DNA of 64,000 bases, from positions 124,001 through 188,000 of the forward strand of contig NZ_CABVLY010000014.1 in the NCBI RefSeq assembly GCF_902498995.1. The letters run 5' to 3'. Position 1 is the first letter of the stretch. Every line of letters begins with the position of its first letter. The position numbers were made by a program, and so were the translations under genes. Source of the stretch: Burkholderia anthina (lineage in GTDB: Bacteria > Pseudomonadota > Gammaproteobacteria > Burkholderiales > Burkholderiaceae). The notes under the pieces were generated by a model, which had not been told where the DNA came from, made no database searches, and was given only the letters and a program-made list of their open reading frames with translations. Of this stretch, positions 8,574 to 17,973 are shown one piece after another.

Positions 8574-9710
8574 ATGTCCTCAGTCACCATCGAACGCATT
8601 GAAACCCGCCTCGTCGATCTGCCGACGATCCGTCCGCACAAGCTGTCGGTTGCCACGATGCACGGCCAGACGCTGATGCTGGTGAAGGTGACCTGCAGCG
8701 ACGGCGTGACCGGCCTCGGCGAAGGCACGACGATCGCCGGGATGGCCTACGGCCCGGAAAGCCCCGAGGCGATGAAGCTCGCGATCGACGCGTATCTCGC
8801 ACCGGCGATCATCGGCAAGGATGCGACGCGCATCCAGACGCTGATGGCGTTCCTCGGCAAGCTCGCGAAGGTCAATCACTTCGCGAAGAGCGCGCTCGAA
8901 ACCGCGCTGCTCGACGCGCACGGCAAGCGCCTCGGCGTGCCGGTCAGCGAACTGCTCGGCGGGCGCCGCCGCGATCGGCTGCCGGTTGCGTGGACGCTCG
9001 CATCGGGCAACACGGCGACCGATATCGCCGAAGCCGAACGGATGCTCGAGCTGCGCCGCCACAACGTGTTCAAGCTGAAGATCGGCGCGAAGGCGCTCGA
9101 CGCGGACATCCGGCACGTGGCCGAGATCAAGCGCGCGGTGGGCGATCATGCGTCGGTGCGCGTGGACGTGAACATGGCCTGGAGCGAAACGCAGGCCGCG
9201 CGCGCGATTCCGGCGCTGGCCGATGCCGGCTGCGAACTGGTCGAGCAGCCGGTGGCGTCGGCGGCGGCGCTCGCGCGGCTGATGCGCCGTTTCCCGGTCG
9301 CGCTGATGGCCGACGAAATCCTGCAGGGCCCGGACAGCGCGTTCGAGATCGCGAAGCAGAACGGCGCGGACGTGTTCGCGATCAAGATCGAGCAGAGCGG
9401 CGGCCTGTTCGCCGCCCAGCGCGTCGCGGCGATCGCGGACGCGGCCGGCATCGAGCTGTACGGCGGCACGATGCTCGAAGGCGCGTTCAGCACGGTCGCA
9501 TCCGCTCACCTGTTCGCGAGCTTCGCGAACCTGCAGTGGGGCACTGAACTGTTCGGACCGCTACTGATTACCGAAGAGATCCTCACGACCCCGCTCGACT
9601 ACAGCGATTTCGAGCTGACCGTGCCGGCCGGCCCTGGCCTCGGCATCGAACTCGACGAAGCGAAGGTTGCGCGCTTCACCCGCGACGGGCTGACGAAAGT
9701 TTCCCGCTAA
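8574..9710 (+). CDS. catB: Muconate cycloisomerase
   Basis: Converts cis,cis-muconate to muconolactone in the catechol branch of the beta-ketoadipate pathway. 378 aa from ATG 8574, enolase superfamily. With this start the catalytic lysines of VFKLKIG fall at residues 167 and 169, as in characterised cycloisomerases, and metal ligands at D198 (RVDVN), E224 (VEQP) and D247/E248 (ADE). An in-frame ATG nine codons upstream (8547) sits on the predicted transcription start and is less likely. First gene of the plus-strand catabolic cluster, 24 bp before catC. Confidence 0.93.
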   Translation: MSSVTIERIETRLVDLPTIRPHKLSVATMHGQTLMLVKVTCSDGVTGLGEGTTIAGMAYGPESPEAMKLAIDAYLAPAIIGKDATRIQTLMAFLGKLAKVNHFAKSALETALLDAHGKRLGVPVSELLGGRRRDRLPVAWTLASGNTATDIAEAERMLELRRHNVFKLKIGAKALDADIRHVAEIKRAVGDHASVRVDVNMAWSETQAARAIPALADAGCELVEQPVASAAALARLMRRFPVALMADEILQGPDSAFEIAKQNGADVFAIKIEQSGGLFAAQRVAAIADAAGIELYGGTMLEGAFSTVASAHLFASFANLQWGTELFGPLLITEEILTTPLDYSDFELTVPAGPGLGIELDEAKVARFTRDGLTKVSR

Positions 9711-9734
9711 CCGACACCGTATCAGGACATCACG

Positions 9735-10025
9735 ATGCTTTTCCACGTACGCATGGACGTCAACATCCCGGTCGACATGCCGGCCGCGGTGGCTGACGAA
9801 ATCAAGGCCCGCGAGAAGGCGTATTCGCAGGATCTGCAGCGCAGCGGCAAGTGGCGCCATATCTGGCGCATCGCCGGCGAATACGCGAACTACAGCGTGT
9901 TCGACGTGTCCGGCAACGCCGAGCTGCACGAGATCCTGACCGGCCTGCCGCTGTTTCCGTACATGAAGATTTCGGTGACGCCGTTGTGTCGCCACCCGTC
10001 GTCGATACACGACGGCGACCTCTGA
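9735..10025 (+). CDS. catC: Muconolactone delta-isomerase
   Basis: 96 aa, the normal length for this small decameric cytosolic enzyme, which turns muconolactone into beta-ketoadipate enol-lactone. It begins MLFHVRMDVNIP and contains the family blocks KAREKAYSQDLQRSGKWRH and LPLFPYM. It lies 24 bp after catB and 75 bp before catA. The next enzyme, enol-lactone hydrolase (catD), is not in this window. Confidence 0.93.
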   Translation: MLFHVRMDVNIPVDMPAAVADEIKAREKAYSQDLQRSGKWRHIWRIAGEYANYSVFDVSGNAELHEILTGLPLFPYMKISVTPLCRHPSSIHDGDL

Positions 10026-10100
10026 ACCGCGGAGCCGTCTGTTTTCCGACAGCGAACACTCCGGGTCACCTTTCCCCCAAATACACGTGGAGACACCATC

Positions 10101-11036
10101 ATGAGCGTCAAAGTTTTCGATACCAAGGAAGTGCAGGATCTGCTGAAGGCCGCATCGAACGCGGGCGGCGACGGCGGCAACGCGCGCACGCAGCAGGTCG
10201 TGCTGCGCCTGCTCGGCGACCTGTTCAAGGCGATCGACGATCTGGACATCACGCCCGACGAAGTGTGGGCCGGCGTGAACTACCTGAACAAGCTCGGCCA
10301 GGACGGCGAAGCGGCGCTGCTCGCCGCCGGCCTCGGTCTCGAGAAGTTTCTCGACATCCGGATGGACGCCGAGGACAAAGCGCTCGGCCTCGACGGCGGC
10401 ACGCCGCGCACGATCGAAGGCCCGCTGTACGTGGCCGGTGCGCCGGTGCGCGACGGCGTCGCGAAGATCGACCTCGACGCGGACGACGGCGCAGGCCCGC
10501 TCGTGATCCACGGCACGGTGACCGGTGTCGACGGCAAGCCGGTGGCCGGCGCGCTGGTCGAATGCTGGCACGCGAACTCGCACGGCTTCTATTCGCACTT
10601 CGACCCGACCGGCAAGCAGAGCGATTTCAACCTGCGCGGCGCGGTGAAGACGGGCGCGGACGGCAAGTACGAATTCCGCACGCTGATGCCGGTCGGCTAC
10701 GGCTGCCCGCCGCAGGGCGCGACGCAGCAGCTGCTCGACGGCCTCGGCCGCCACGGCAACCGCCCGGCGCACGTGCACTTCTTCGTGACCAGCGACGGCC
10801 ACCGCAAGCTGACGACGCAGTTCAACATCGACGGCGACCCGCTGATCTGGGATGACTTCGCGTATGCGACGCGCGAAGAGCTGATCCCGCCCGTCACCGA
10901 CAAGACCGGCGGCGCCGCGCTCGGCATGAAGGCCGATGCGTACCAGGACATCGCGTTCGACTTCGTCCTGACGCCGCGCGTCCAGGGCAAGGACAACCAG
11001 ATCGTCGAACGCCTGCGCGCTTCCGCCGCGGCATAA
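10101..11036 (+). CDS. catA: Catechol 1,2-dioxygenase (intradiol)
   Basis: Cleaves catechol to cis,cis-muconate with a non-haem Fe(III). 311 aa. Iron ligands fall at Tyr164 (HGFYSHF), Tyr200 (MPVGYG), His224 and His226 (RPAHVHFF), exactly the canonical numbering. The N-terminal helical dimer/lipid-binding domain spans about residues 1-105. The start at 10101 follows GTGGAG. It sits between catC and benA, so one transcript could carry both halves of the pathway, with a hairpin in the gap before benA. Confidence 0.95.
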   Translation: MSVKVFDTKEVQDLLKAASNAGGDGGNARTQQVVLRLLGDLFKAIDDLDITPDEVWAGVNYLNKLGQDGEAALLAAGLGLEKFLDIRMDAEDKALGLDGGTPRTIEGPLYVAGAPVRDGVAKIDLDADDGAGPLVIHGTVTGVDGKPVAGALVECWHANSHGFYSHFDPTGKQSDFNLRGAVKTGADGKYEFRTLMPVGYGCPPQGATQQLLDGLGRHGNRPAHVHFFVTSDGHRKLTTQFNIDGDPLIWDDFAYATREELIPPVTDKTGGAALGMKADAYQDIAFDFVLTPRVQGKDNQIVERLRASAAA

Positions 11037-11048
11037 CCGCCCGACGGC

Positions 11049-11072
11049 GCGGCGGCGCGGATGCGCCGCCGC
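11049..11072 (+). terminator. Intercistronic hairpin between catA and benA
   Basis: A 10-bp perfect GC stem with a GGAT loop, centred 25 bases after the catA stop and about 80 bases before benA. No U-tract follows, so it is more likely a transcript-stabilising or attenuating structure than a strong intrinsic terminator. Confidence 0.5.
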
Positions 11073-11153
11073 CATGCCGGACCCCCGCGAGATTCAATCG
11101 ATACCGATGCGAGCGTGCTTGCAGGAGCCGGCACGCGCGCAGGAGGAACCAAC

Positions 11154-12512
11154 ATGTCCGCCACGATCGACCACACCACCGAACTGGACCACCTGCTCGC
11201 GACCGCCGTGCAGGACGACAAGGAAGCCGGCGTCTTCCGCTGCCGCCGCGACATCTTCACGAACGAGGAACTGTACGAGCTCGAGCTGAAGCACATCTTC
11301 GAGAGCAACTGGGTCTACCTCGCGCACGAAAGCCAGATTCCGAACAACAACGACTACTACACGACGTGGATCGGCCGCCAGCCGGTCGTCATCACGCGTG
11401 ACAAGACGGGCGAGCTGCACGCGGTGATCAATGCATGCGCGCACAAGGGCGCGATGCTGTGCCGCCGCAAGCACGGCAACAAGGGCAGCTTCACGTGCCC
11501 GTTCCACGGCTGGACCTTCTCGAACACCGGCAAGCTGCTGAAGGTGAAGGACGAGAAGACGACCGAGTATCCGGTGCAGTTCAACACGCACGGCTCGCAC
11601 GACCTGAAGAAGGTCGCTCGCTTCGAGAACTATCGCGGCTTCCTGTTCGGCAGCCTCAGCGCCGACGTGCTGCCGCTGGAAGACTACCTCGGCGAAGCGC
11701 GCGTGATCATCGACCAGATCGTCGACCAGGCGCCGGACGGCCTCGAAGTGCTGCGCGGCAATTCCTCCTACATCTACGAAGGCAACTGGAAGATGCAGAT
11801 GGAGAACGGCTGCGACGGCTATCACGTCAGCACCGTGCACTGGAACTACGCGGCGACGATGGGCCGCCGCAAGGAAGACGGCACCAAGGCGGTCGACGCG
11901 AACAGCTGGAGCAAGTCGGTCGCGGGCGTGTACGGCTTCGACAACGGCCACATCCTGCTGTGGACCCAGACGATGAACCCGGAAGTGCGGCCCGTGTACC
12001 AGCACCGCGACGAGATCAAGGCGCGCGTGGGCGACGTGCAGGCCGACTTCATCGTGAACCAGACGCGCAACCTGTGCGTGTACCCGAACGTGTTCCTGAT
12101 GGACCAGTTCAGCACGCAGATCCGCGTGGTGCGTCCGCTCGGCGTCGACAGGACCGAAGTCAGCATCTTCTGCTTCGCGCCGAAGGGCGAGAGCGAGGCC
12201 GACCGCACGACGCGGATTCGCCAGTACGAAGACTTCTTCAACGTGACCGGCATGGGCACGGCCGACGACCTCGAGGAATTCCGCGCATGCCAGGCCGGTT
12301 ACGCGGGCATCACGGCGATGTGGAACGACCTGTCGCGCGGCGCGCCGCTGTGGATCGACGGGCCGGACGAGAACGCGAAGAAGATGGGGCTGAACCCGCG
12401 CATCTCGGGCGAGCGAAGCGAGGACGAAGGGCTGTTCGTGTGCCAGCACGAACACTGGGTGCACGTGATGCGCGATGCGCTGAAGAAGGAACGCGGGGAG
12501 GCCGCAGCATGA
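11154..12512 (+). CDS. benA: Benzoate 1,2-dioxygenase, large (alpha) subunit
   Basis: Catalytic component of the Rieske dioxygenase that adds O2 to benzoate to give the 1,2-cis-dihydrodiol. 452 aa. Rieske [2Fe-2S] ligands are C95/H97 (CAH) and C115/H118 (CPFH); mononuclear iron ligands H224 and H229 with the bridging D221 lie in NGCDGYHVSTVH. ATG 11154 has AGGAGG 8-13 bases upstream, which fixes the start against the longer open frame. The stop overlaps the benB start by ATGA, so translation of the two subunits is coupled. Confidence 0.95.
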   Translation: MSATIDHTTELDHLLATAVQDDKEAGVFRCRRDIFTNEELYELELKHIFESNWVYLAHESQIPNNNDYYTTWIGRQPVVITRDKTGELHAVINACAHKGAMLCRRKHGNKGSFTCPFHGWTFSNTGKLLKVKDEKTTEYPVQFNTHGSHDLKKVARFENYRGFLFGSLSADVLPLEDYLGEARVIIDQIVDQAPDGLEVLRGNSSYIYEGNWKMQMENGCDGYHVSTVHWNYAATMGRRKEDGTKAVDANSWSKSVAGVYGFDNGHILLWTQTMNPEVRPVYQHRDEIKARVGDVQADFIVNQTRNLCVYPNVFLMDQFSTQIRVVRPLGVDRTEVSIFCFAPKGESEADRTTRIRQYEDFFNVTGMGTADDLEEFRACQAGYAGITAMWNDLSRGAPLWIDGPDENAKKMGLNPRISGERSEDEGLFVCQHEHWVHVMRDALKKERGEAAA

Positions 12513-12997
12513 ACATCGATTACCGGACCATCTGCGCGACGCTGTATCGCGAAGCGCGCCTGCTCGACGACCGCGAGTGGGACGCGTGGCTGACCTGCTA
12601 CACGGAAGACGTCACGTACTGGATGCCCGCGTGGGACGACGACGACCGGCCGACCGACGATCCGCAAAGCCAGATCTCGCTGATGTACTACGCGGATCGC
12701 GGCGGCCTGGAGGATCGCGTGTTCCGGATCAAGACCGAGCGCAGCGGCGCATCGACGCCCGAGCCGCGCACCAGCCACAACGTGACGAACGTCGAGGTGC
12801 TGGCCGAGCGCGACGGCGAGGTGGACGTGCGCTACAACTTCGACACGCTGAACCACCGCTACCGCGTGACCGATCACTACTTCGGCACGATGTTCGTCAC
12901 GCTGCGCCAGGTGGGCGACGCGCTGCTGATCTCGAACAAGAAGATCGTGCTGAAGAACGACTACATCCGTCAGGTGCTCGACGTGTACCACGTCTGA
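12509..12997 (+). CDS. benB: Benzoate 1,2-dioxygenase, small (beta) subunit
   Basis: 162 aa, structural partner of BenA in the alpha3beta3 oxygenase. It has the family pattern of a cone-shaped NTF2-like fold: LYREARLLDDREWDAWLTCYTEDVTYW near the N-terminus and the conserved SHNVTNVEV and IVLKNDYIRQVLDVYHV near the end. It starts inside the benA stop (ATGA) and is followed after 38 bp by benC. Confidence 0.94.
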   Translation: MNIDYRTICATLYREARLLDDREWDAWLTCYTEDVTYWMPAWDDDDRPTDDPQSQISLMYYADRGGLEDRVFRIKTERSGASTPEPRTSHNVTNVEVLAERDGEVDVRYNFDTLNHRYRVTDHYFGTMFVTLRQVGDALLISNKKIVLKNDYIRQVLDVYHV

Positions 12998-13035
12998 CGC
13001 CGATTGTTTCGACCGTAACACAGGGAGACGATGTC

Positions 13036-14058
13036 ATGTCCACCTACAAGATTGCACTGAACTTCGAGGACGGGGTCACCCGCTTCATCGACTGCAAGGC
13101 CGGCGAGAAGGTGCTCGACGCCGCGTTCCGCGCGAAGATCAACCTGCCGATGGACTGCTCCGACGGCGTGTGCGGCACTTGCAAGTGCCGCGCGGAAAGC
13201 GGCAGCTACGACCTCGGCGACGACTACATCGACGACGCGCTCACCGAGGACGAGAAGGACGGCGGCCTCGTGCTGACCTGCCAGATGGTGCCGCAAAGCG
13301 ATTGCGTGATCGCGATCCCGACGTCGTCGGTCGCATGCAAGACCGGTCACAGCGCGTTTGCCGCGACCGTCACGAAGGTCGAGCAGCACAACGATGCGGC
13401 GATCGTGCTCGAACTCGACGTCGGCGCGGCGGCGCCCGTGTTCCTGCCGGGCCAGTACGTGAACATCGGCGTGCCGGGCAGCGGCCAGCACCGCTCGTAT
13501 TCGTTCTCGTCCGCGCCGGGCGACGCGAAGGTCGGCTTCCTGATCAAGAAGATCCCCGGCGGCGTGATGAGCACGTGGCTCGAATCGGCGAAGCCGGGCG
13601 ACACGCTCGAGCTGACCGGGCCGCTCGGCAGCTTCTACCTGCGCGACGTGCAGCGCCCGCTCTTGTTCCTCGCCGGCGGCACGGGCCTCGCGCCGTTCCT
13701 GTCGATGCTCGAGGTGCTTGCGCGCAGCGGTTCGCAGCAGAAGGTGCACCTGATCTACGGCGTGACGCGCGATCTCGATCTGGTGCTGGTCGACGCGATC
13801 GAAGCGTATGCGGCGAAGCTGCCGAACTTCAGCTTCTCGACGGTCGTCGCCGATGCGGCGTCGAGCCATCCGCGCAAGGGCTGGGTCACGCAGCACATGC
13901 CGGCCGACGCGCTGAACGACGGCGACGTGGACGTCTATCTGTGCGGTCCGCCTCCGATGGTCGACGCGGTGCGCCAGTACTTCGACGACGCAGGCGTGAA
14001 GCCCAACAGCTTCCACTACGAGAAGTTCACCCCGAACGTCACGGCAAAGGCGGCATGA
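13036..14058 (+). CDS. benC: Benzoate 1,2-dioxygenase electron transfer component (reductase)
   Basis: 340 aa NADH-dependent flavoprotein that feeds electrons to BenAB. A plant-type [2Fe-2S] ferredoxin domain comes first (Cys 41, 46, 49 and 82), then an FAD domain with RSYSFSS, then an NAD domain with AGGTGLAPF and the C-terminal YLCGPPPMVD. ATG 13036 is chosen over an out-of-frame ATG five bases earlier. The stop overlaps the benD start by ATGA. Confidence 0.95.
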   Translation: MSTYKIALNFEDGVTRFIDCKAGEKVLDAAFRAKINLPMDCSDGVCGTCKCRAESGSYDLGDDYIDDALTEDEKDGGLVLTCQMVPQSDCVIAIPTSSVACKTGHSAFAATVTKVEQHNDAAIVLELDVGAAAPVFLPGQYVNIGVPGSGQHRSYSFSSAPGDAKVGFLIKKIPGGVMSTWLESAKPGDTLELTGPLGSFYLRDVQRPLLFLAGGTGLAPFLSMLEVLARSGSQQKVHLIYGVTRDLDLVLVDAIEAYAAKLPNFSFSTVVADAASSHPRKGWVTQHMPADALNDGDVDVYLCGPPPMVDAVRQYFDDAGVKPNSFHYEKFTPNVTAKAA

Positions 14059-14831
14059 CCATGCAACGATTCTCCGGAAAGGTCGTCGTCGTGACCGGCG
14101 CGGCGCAGGGCATCGGCCGCGGCGTCGCGCTGCGCGCGGCGGCCGAGGGCGGCAAGGTGCTGTTCGTCGATCGCGCGGATTTCGTGGCCGAGGTCGCGGC
14201 CGAAGCGGGCGGCGGCAACACGGCCGGCTTCGTCGCGGATCTCGAGACGTACGACGGCGCGCGCGCGGCGATGGCGTGCGCGGTCGACACGTTCGGCGGC
14301 ATCGACGTGCTGATCAACGGCGTCGGCGGCGCGATCCGGATGCGGCCGTTCGCCGAATTCGAGCCGGCGCAGATCGACGCGGAAATCCGCCGCTCGCTGA
14401 TGCCGACGCTCTATAGCTGCCACGCGGTGCTGCCGCATCTGCTCGCGCGCGGCGGCGGCACGATCGTGAACGTGTCGTCGAACGCGACGCGCGGCATTCG
14501 CCGCGTGCCGTATTCGGCCGCGAAGGGCGGCGTCAATGCGCTGACCTCCGCGCTGGCGATGGAATACGCGGAGCACAACATTCGCGTCGTCGCGACGGCG
14601 CCCGGCGGCACGCAAGCGCCGCCGCGCCGCGTGCCGCGCAATGCGGACGGCGACAACGCGCAGGAACAGGCATGGATGGCCGAAGCGGTGCGGCAGGTGA
14701 CCGATTCGACGTTCTTCAAGCGCTACGGCACGCTCGACGAACAGATCGCGCCGATCCTGTTCCTCGCGTCGGACGAAGCGGGCTACATCACCGGCACGGT
14801 GCTGCCGGTCGCGGGCGGCGATACGGGCTGA
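14055..14831 (+). CDS. benD: Benzoate cis-dihydrodiol dehydrogenase
   Basis: 258 aa short-chain dehydrogenase that re-aromatises the diol (1,6-dihydroxycyclohexa-2,4-diene-1-carboxylate) to catechol with release of CO2. The NAD-binding motif TGAAQGIG is at 14-21, the structural NGVGG near 88-92, and the catalytic Tyr153/Lys157 in YSAAKGG with serines in VNVSSN. It overlaps benC by four bases. The product catechol is the substrate of CatA encoded upstream. Confidence 0.94.
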   Translation: MTMQRFSGKVVVVTGAAQGIGRGVALRAAAEGGKVLFVDRADFVAEVAAEAGGGNTAGFVADLETYDGARAAMACAVDTFGGIDVLINGVGGAIRMRPFAEFEPAQIDAEIRRSLMPTLYSCHAVLPHLLARGGGTIVNVSSNATRGIRRVPYSAAKGGVNALTSALAMEYAEHNIRVVATAPGGTQAPPRRVPRNADGDNAQEQAWMAEAVRQVTDSTFFKRYGTLDEQIAPILFLASDEAGYITGTVLPVAGGDTG

Positions 14832-14946
14832 ACGGCGGCGGCTTGCCGAACCCGGGCTGCAACGTGCATGCGCCGCAGCCGCGCGTGCACGCCATTCGAT
14901 CACGACATGAACGGCCGACGCCGACACGCCGGCCACGGAGATACAC

Positions 14947-15345
14947 ATGCACAAGCGCGAAGCCATCATTCCGGCCGGAATGGAAGCCGTGTACGAAAAA
15001 ATCGGCTATGCGCCGGCGATCAAGGTTGGCGACACCGTGTACGTATCCGGCCAGATCGGCCGCGATGCCGCGATGCAGCTGGTGGCGGATCGCGAAGCGC
15101 AGATCGTGCAGGCGTTCGAGAACCTCAAGCGCGTGCTGGAGGCGGGCGGCGCGACGCTCGACGACGTGGTCGACCTGACGACCTTCCATACCGACATGCG
15201 CGACCTGCCGCTGTTCATGCAGGTGCGCGACCGCTATTTGCACGCGCATCCGAAGCCGGCCTGGACGGCCGTCGGCGCGCACATGCTCGGCGGATCGCCC
15301 GGCTATATCGTGGAAATCAAGGCGGTAGCGGTGCTCGCGGGCTGA
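14947..15345 (+). CDS. RidA-family (YjgF/YER057c/UK114) protein
   Basis: 132 aa single-domain protein. Family blocks are VGDTVYVSGQIGRD, a helix QAFENLKRVLEAGGATLDDVVDLT, and the C-terminal strand YIVEIKAVAVL. Typical RidA proteins hydrolyse reactive enamines/imines and carry an Arg near residue 105 (xRxx); here the corresponding stretch reads HPKPAWTAVG, so the deaminase Arg is not evident and another role is possible. It lies between benD (115 bp) and the benzoate transporter (78 bp), all on one strand. Confidence 0.85.
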   Translation: MHKREAIIPAGMEAVYEKIGYAPAIKVGDTVYVSGQIGRDAAMQLVADREAQIVQAFENLKRVLEAGGATLDDVVDLTTFHTDMRDLPLFMQVRDRYLHAHPKPAWTAVGAHMLGGSPGYIVEIKAVAVLAG

Positions 15346-15423
15346 TACCCGGCGCTGGAAATTCGTACTTCAAAACGATAAACGGATCGACCCGCGCCAG
15401 CGGGCCGGTCCTGGAGACGCTTC

Positions 15424-16770
15424 ATGACCCCTTCATCCGTTCGCTCGATTCCCGCGCTGATCGACGATGCGCCGCTCGGCGCATTCCAGATCCGCGTCCT
15501 CGCGCTGTGCGTGCTGATCGCGCTGCTCGACGGCTTCGACACGCAGGCGATCGCGTTTACCGGCCCGGCGATCCTCGCCGCGTTCCGGCTGCCGGCCGGC
15601 GCGCTCGCCCCGATCCTGACCGCCGGCATCGTCGGGATGACGATCGGCGCGATGACGCTCGGCCTCGTCGGCGACCGGATCGGCCGCCGGCCCGCGCTCA
15701 TGATCGGCCTTGCGCTGTTCGGCACCGCGACGCTGGCCACGTCGTGGGCCGGCGACCCGCGGTACATCCTCGCGCTGCGCTTCGTGGCCGGGCTCGGGAT
15801 GGGCGGCTGCACGCCGGTGCTGCTCGCGCTCGCGGCCGAATACTGTCCGGCCCGCCTGCGCGGCGCGGTGATGACCGGCGTGCTGCTCGGCCTGCCTGCC
15901 GGCGCGATGCTCGGCGGGCTGCTCGCCGCGCGCATGCTGCCGGTGATCGGCTGGTCGGGGATTTTCGTGGTGGGCGGCGCGGTGCCGCTCGCGGTGCTCG
16001 GCCTCGTCGCGCTGCTGTTGCCCGAATCGCTGTTCTACCTGGCCTCGCGCGGCGACGCACGCGCGCAGCAGCGGGTGCATGCGACGCTGTCGAAGATCGT
16101 CACGCAGCCGTTGCCGGCCGACGCGCGCCTGAGCGTGCCCGACGAAGCGACGGCGAAGGCGAGCGTCGCCGCGTTGTTTCGCGGCGGCTATGCGGGCAAG
16201 ACGCTCGCGATCTGGGCGATCTACCTGCTGAACTGGATTGCATGGTTCATGCTGCTGTCGTGGCTGCCGACCGTGCTGAAGGCGGCCGGCCTGACCGCGC
16301 AGCAGGCGCCGGTCGGCACCGTGATCGTCAATGCGGTGTTCATCGTCTGCGCGATTCCGCTGTCGATCGTGCTGCCGCGCGTGAATACGCGCAACCTGCT
16401 CGGCGCGATGTTCGCGTTCGGCATCGCGATCGCGATCGGCCTCGGCTACGCCGGCACGAACTGGGCGCTCGTGTTCGCGCTCGTCGGCGCCGCAGGGTTC
16501 GGGATCGGCGGGCAGCAGATCGCGCTGAACTACCTGATCGTCGGCGCGTATCCGACCGCGCTGCGCGCGACCGCGACCGGCTGGGCGATCGGAATGGGCC
16601 GCGCCGGCGCGATCGCGGGCTCCGCCGTGGGCGGCACGTTCCTGTCGTGGGGCGGGCCGTCCGGGTTCTTTCTCGCGCTGGCCGTGCCGCTCGCGCTCGC
16701 CGCGCTGGCCGTGTTCAGCCTGCGCGTGGACCGCGCGGACGCCGAAGTCGCATCGGCCATCCAGCACTGA
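15424..16770 (+). CDS. benK: MFS benzoate:H+ symporter (AAHS family)
   Basis: 448 aa, 12 predicted membrane helices. The aromatic acid:H+ symporter signature DGFDTQA lies in helix 1, and GDRIGRRPAL forms the helix 2-3 loop. Position directly after ben genes and ridA makes benzoate the likely substrate. It is convergent with the LysR gene 27 bp downstream, with no clear terminator in the gap. Confidence 0.9.
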   Translation: MTPSSVRSIPALIDDAPLGAFQIRVLALCVLIALLDGFDTQAIAFTGPAILAAFRLPAGALAPILTAGIVGMTIGAMTLGLVGDRIGRRPALMIGLALFGTATLATSWAGDPRYILALRFVAGLGMGGCTPVLLALAAEYCPARLRGAVMTGVLLGLPAGAMLGGLLAARMLPVIGWSGIFVVGGAVPLAVLGLVALLLPESLFYLASRGDARAQQRVHATLSKIVTQPLPADARLSVPDEATAKASVAALFRGGYAGKTLAIWAIYLLNWIAWFMLLSWLPTVLKAAGLTAQQAPVGTVIVNAVFIVCAIPLSIVLPRVNTRNLLGAMFAFGIAIAIGLGYAGTNWALVFALVGAAGFGIGGQQIALNYLIVGAYPTALRATATGWAIGMGRAGAIAGSAVGGTFLSWGGPSGFFLALAVPLALAALAVFSLRVDRADAEVASAIQH

Positions 16771-16797
16771 GCGTGCGCGGCAGGCGATCCGGGCCGC

Positions 16798-17739
16798 TCA
16801 GTCCTGCGCGGCCGGATCGTCGCGTTCCGCGGAAGGCGGCAGGTACGTCATGCCTTCCTCGTCGTACAGCGCGTAGACGAGGTTCAGCATGCGCTCGATG
16901 TCTTCGGATGCATCGAGCCGGCGCATGCTCATGATGATCGGCGACACGAGCCGCGGATCGTCGAGGTCGTGGTAAGAGATGTCGTCGCGTTTGAGCCCGT
17001 GCACGCTTTTCGGCACGATCGACACGCCTTCGCCGGCCGCGACGAGCCCGAGCGCGATCTGCAGCTCGCGGGTTTCCAGCACGCGCGCCGGCTTCAGCGC
17101 ACGATCGTGGAAGGCCGACAGCACCTGGTCCGCATAGCTCGGGCGCGGCGTTTTCGGAAACACGATCAGCGTTTCGTTGAGCAGGTCGTGCAGCGACAGC
17201 GGCGTAGTGACCGTGCTCAGCCGATGGTCGAGCGGCAGCGCCGCGATCATCGGCTCCTCGCGCAGCACGACGCGGCGCACGTTCGGATCGTTGAGACGGA
17301 TGCGCCCGAAGCCGACGTCGATGCGGCCTTCCTTCAGCGCCTTGATCTGGTCCATCGTCCACATCTCGTGCAGGCTGAGCTCGACTTCCGCATGCTGCTG
17401 GCGATAGCGGCGAATGACTTTCGGCAGCATCCCGTAGAGCGTCGAGCCGACGAACCCGACCGACAGGCTGCGCTCGATCTTGCCGACGCGGCGCGTCATC
17501 GATTCGAGCTCGGCCGTCTGCGCGAGCAGCTGCACCGCATGCTGATGAAAGAAGCGGCCCGCCTCGGTGAGCTTCAGCGGTCGCGAATTGCGCTCGAACA
17601 GCACGATGCCGAGGATCTCTTCCAGTTGCTGGATCTGCCGGCTCAGCGGCGGCTGCGCGATATGCAGCCGTTGTGCGGCGCGCGTGAAGCTGCGTTCTTC
17701 GGCGACCGCAACGAAATAGCGCAGATGGCGTAGCTCCAT
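16798..17739 (-). CDS. LysR-type regulator of the CatM/BenM/CatR type
   Basis: 313 aa. N-terminal winged HTH reads MELRHLRYFVAVAEERSF with AQPPLSRQIQQLEE in the recognition region, the hallmark sequence of muconate/benzoate regulators; the rest is the periplasmic-binding-like effector domain with LALGLVAAGEGVSIVP-type block near residue 230. ATG 17739 is preferred over the longer frame (to 17790) since the family starts at MELRHL. It should activate catB and the porin promoter through the ATAC-N7-GTRT boxes found upstream of both. CatR versus BenM specificity cannot be told. Confidence 0.9.
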   Translation of the reverse strand: MELRHLRYFVAVAEERSFTRAAQRLHIAQPPLSRQIQQLEEILGIVLFERNSRPLKLTEAGRFFHQHAVQLLAQTAELESMTRRVGKIERSLSVGFVGSTLYGMLPKVIRRYRQQHAEVELSLHEMWTMDQIKALKEGRIDVGFGRIRLNDPNVRRVVLREEPMIAALPLDHRLSTVTTPLSLHDLLNETLIVFPKTPRPSYADQVLSAFHDRALKPARVLETRELQIALGLVAAGEGVSIVPKSVHGLKRDDISYHDLDDPRLVSPIIMSMRRLDASEDIERMLNLVYALYDEEGMTYLPPSAERDDPAAQD

Positions 17740-17937
17740 GGTCCTTGCCGTCGAGTGGGGGGATGCGAAGCCCGAGCCGGAGCCGGACACGGCCGAGTGA
17801 GGATATCGAGAGGCCGGGAGAAGAGTTAGTGCTCCGTATTTTACTTGAGCTTCTTCTTTCGCGTGACGGATTTATGCGATCGGGACGCATCGTATCGCGG
17901 GTCCGCATTGCACCAAAGCAGGGCGAATCGCGCATGC

Positions 17938-17973
17938 ATACCTCGCAGATATCAACCGATACCCAATCGGTGT
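17938..17973. promoter_or_regulatory. Tandem LysR-type boxes upstream of the porin gene
   Basis: Two sites, ATAC-N7-ATAT at 17938-17952 and ATAC-N7-GTGT at 17959-17973, are 21 bp apart centre to centre, so they lie on the same DNA face. The second matches the low-affinity operator described for BenM. The block ATACCT-(GT/CG)-CAG-(G/A)TATCAA is shared with the catB operator at the same distance from the -35 element. Confidence 0.65.
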
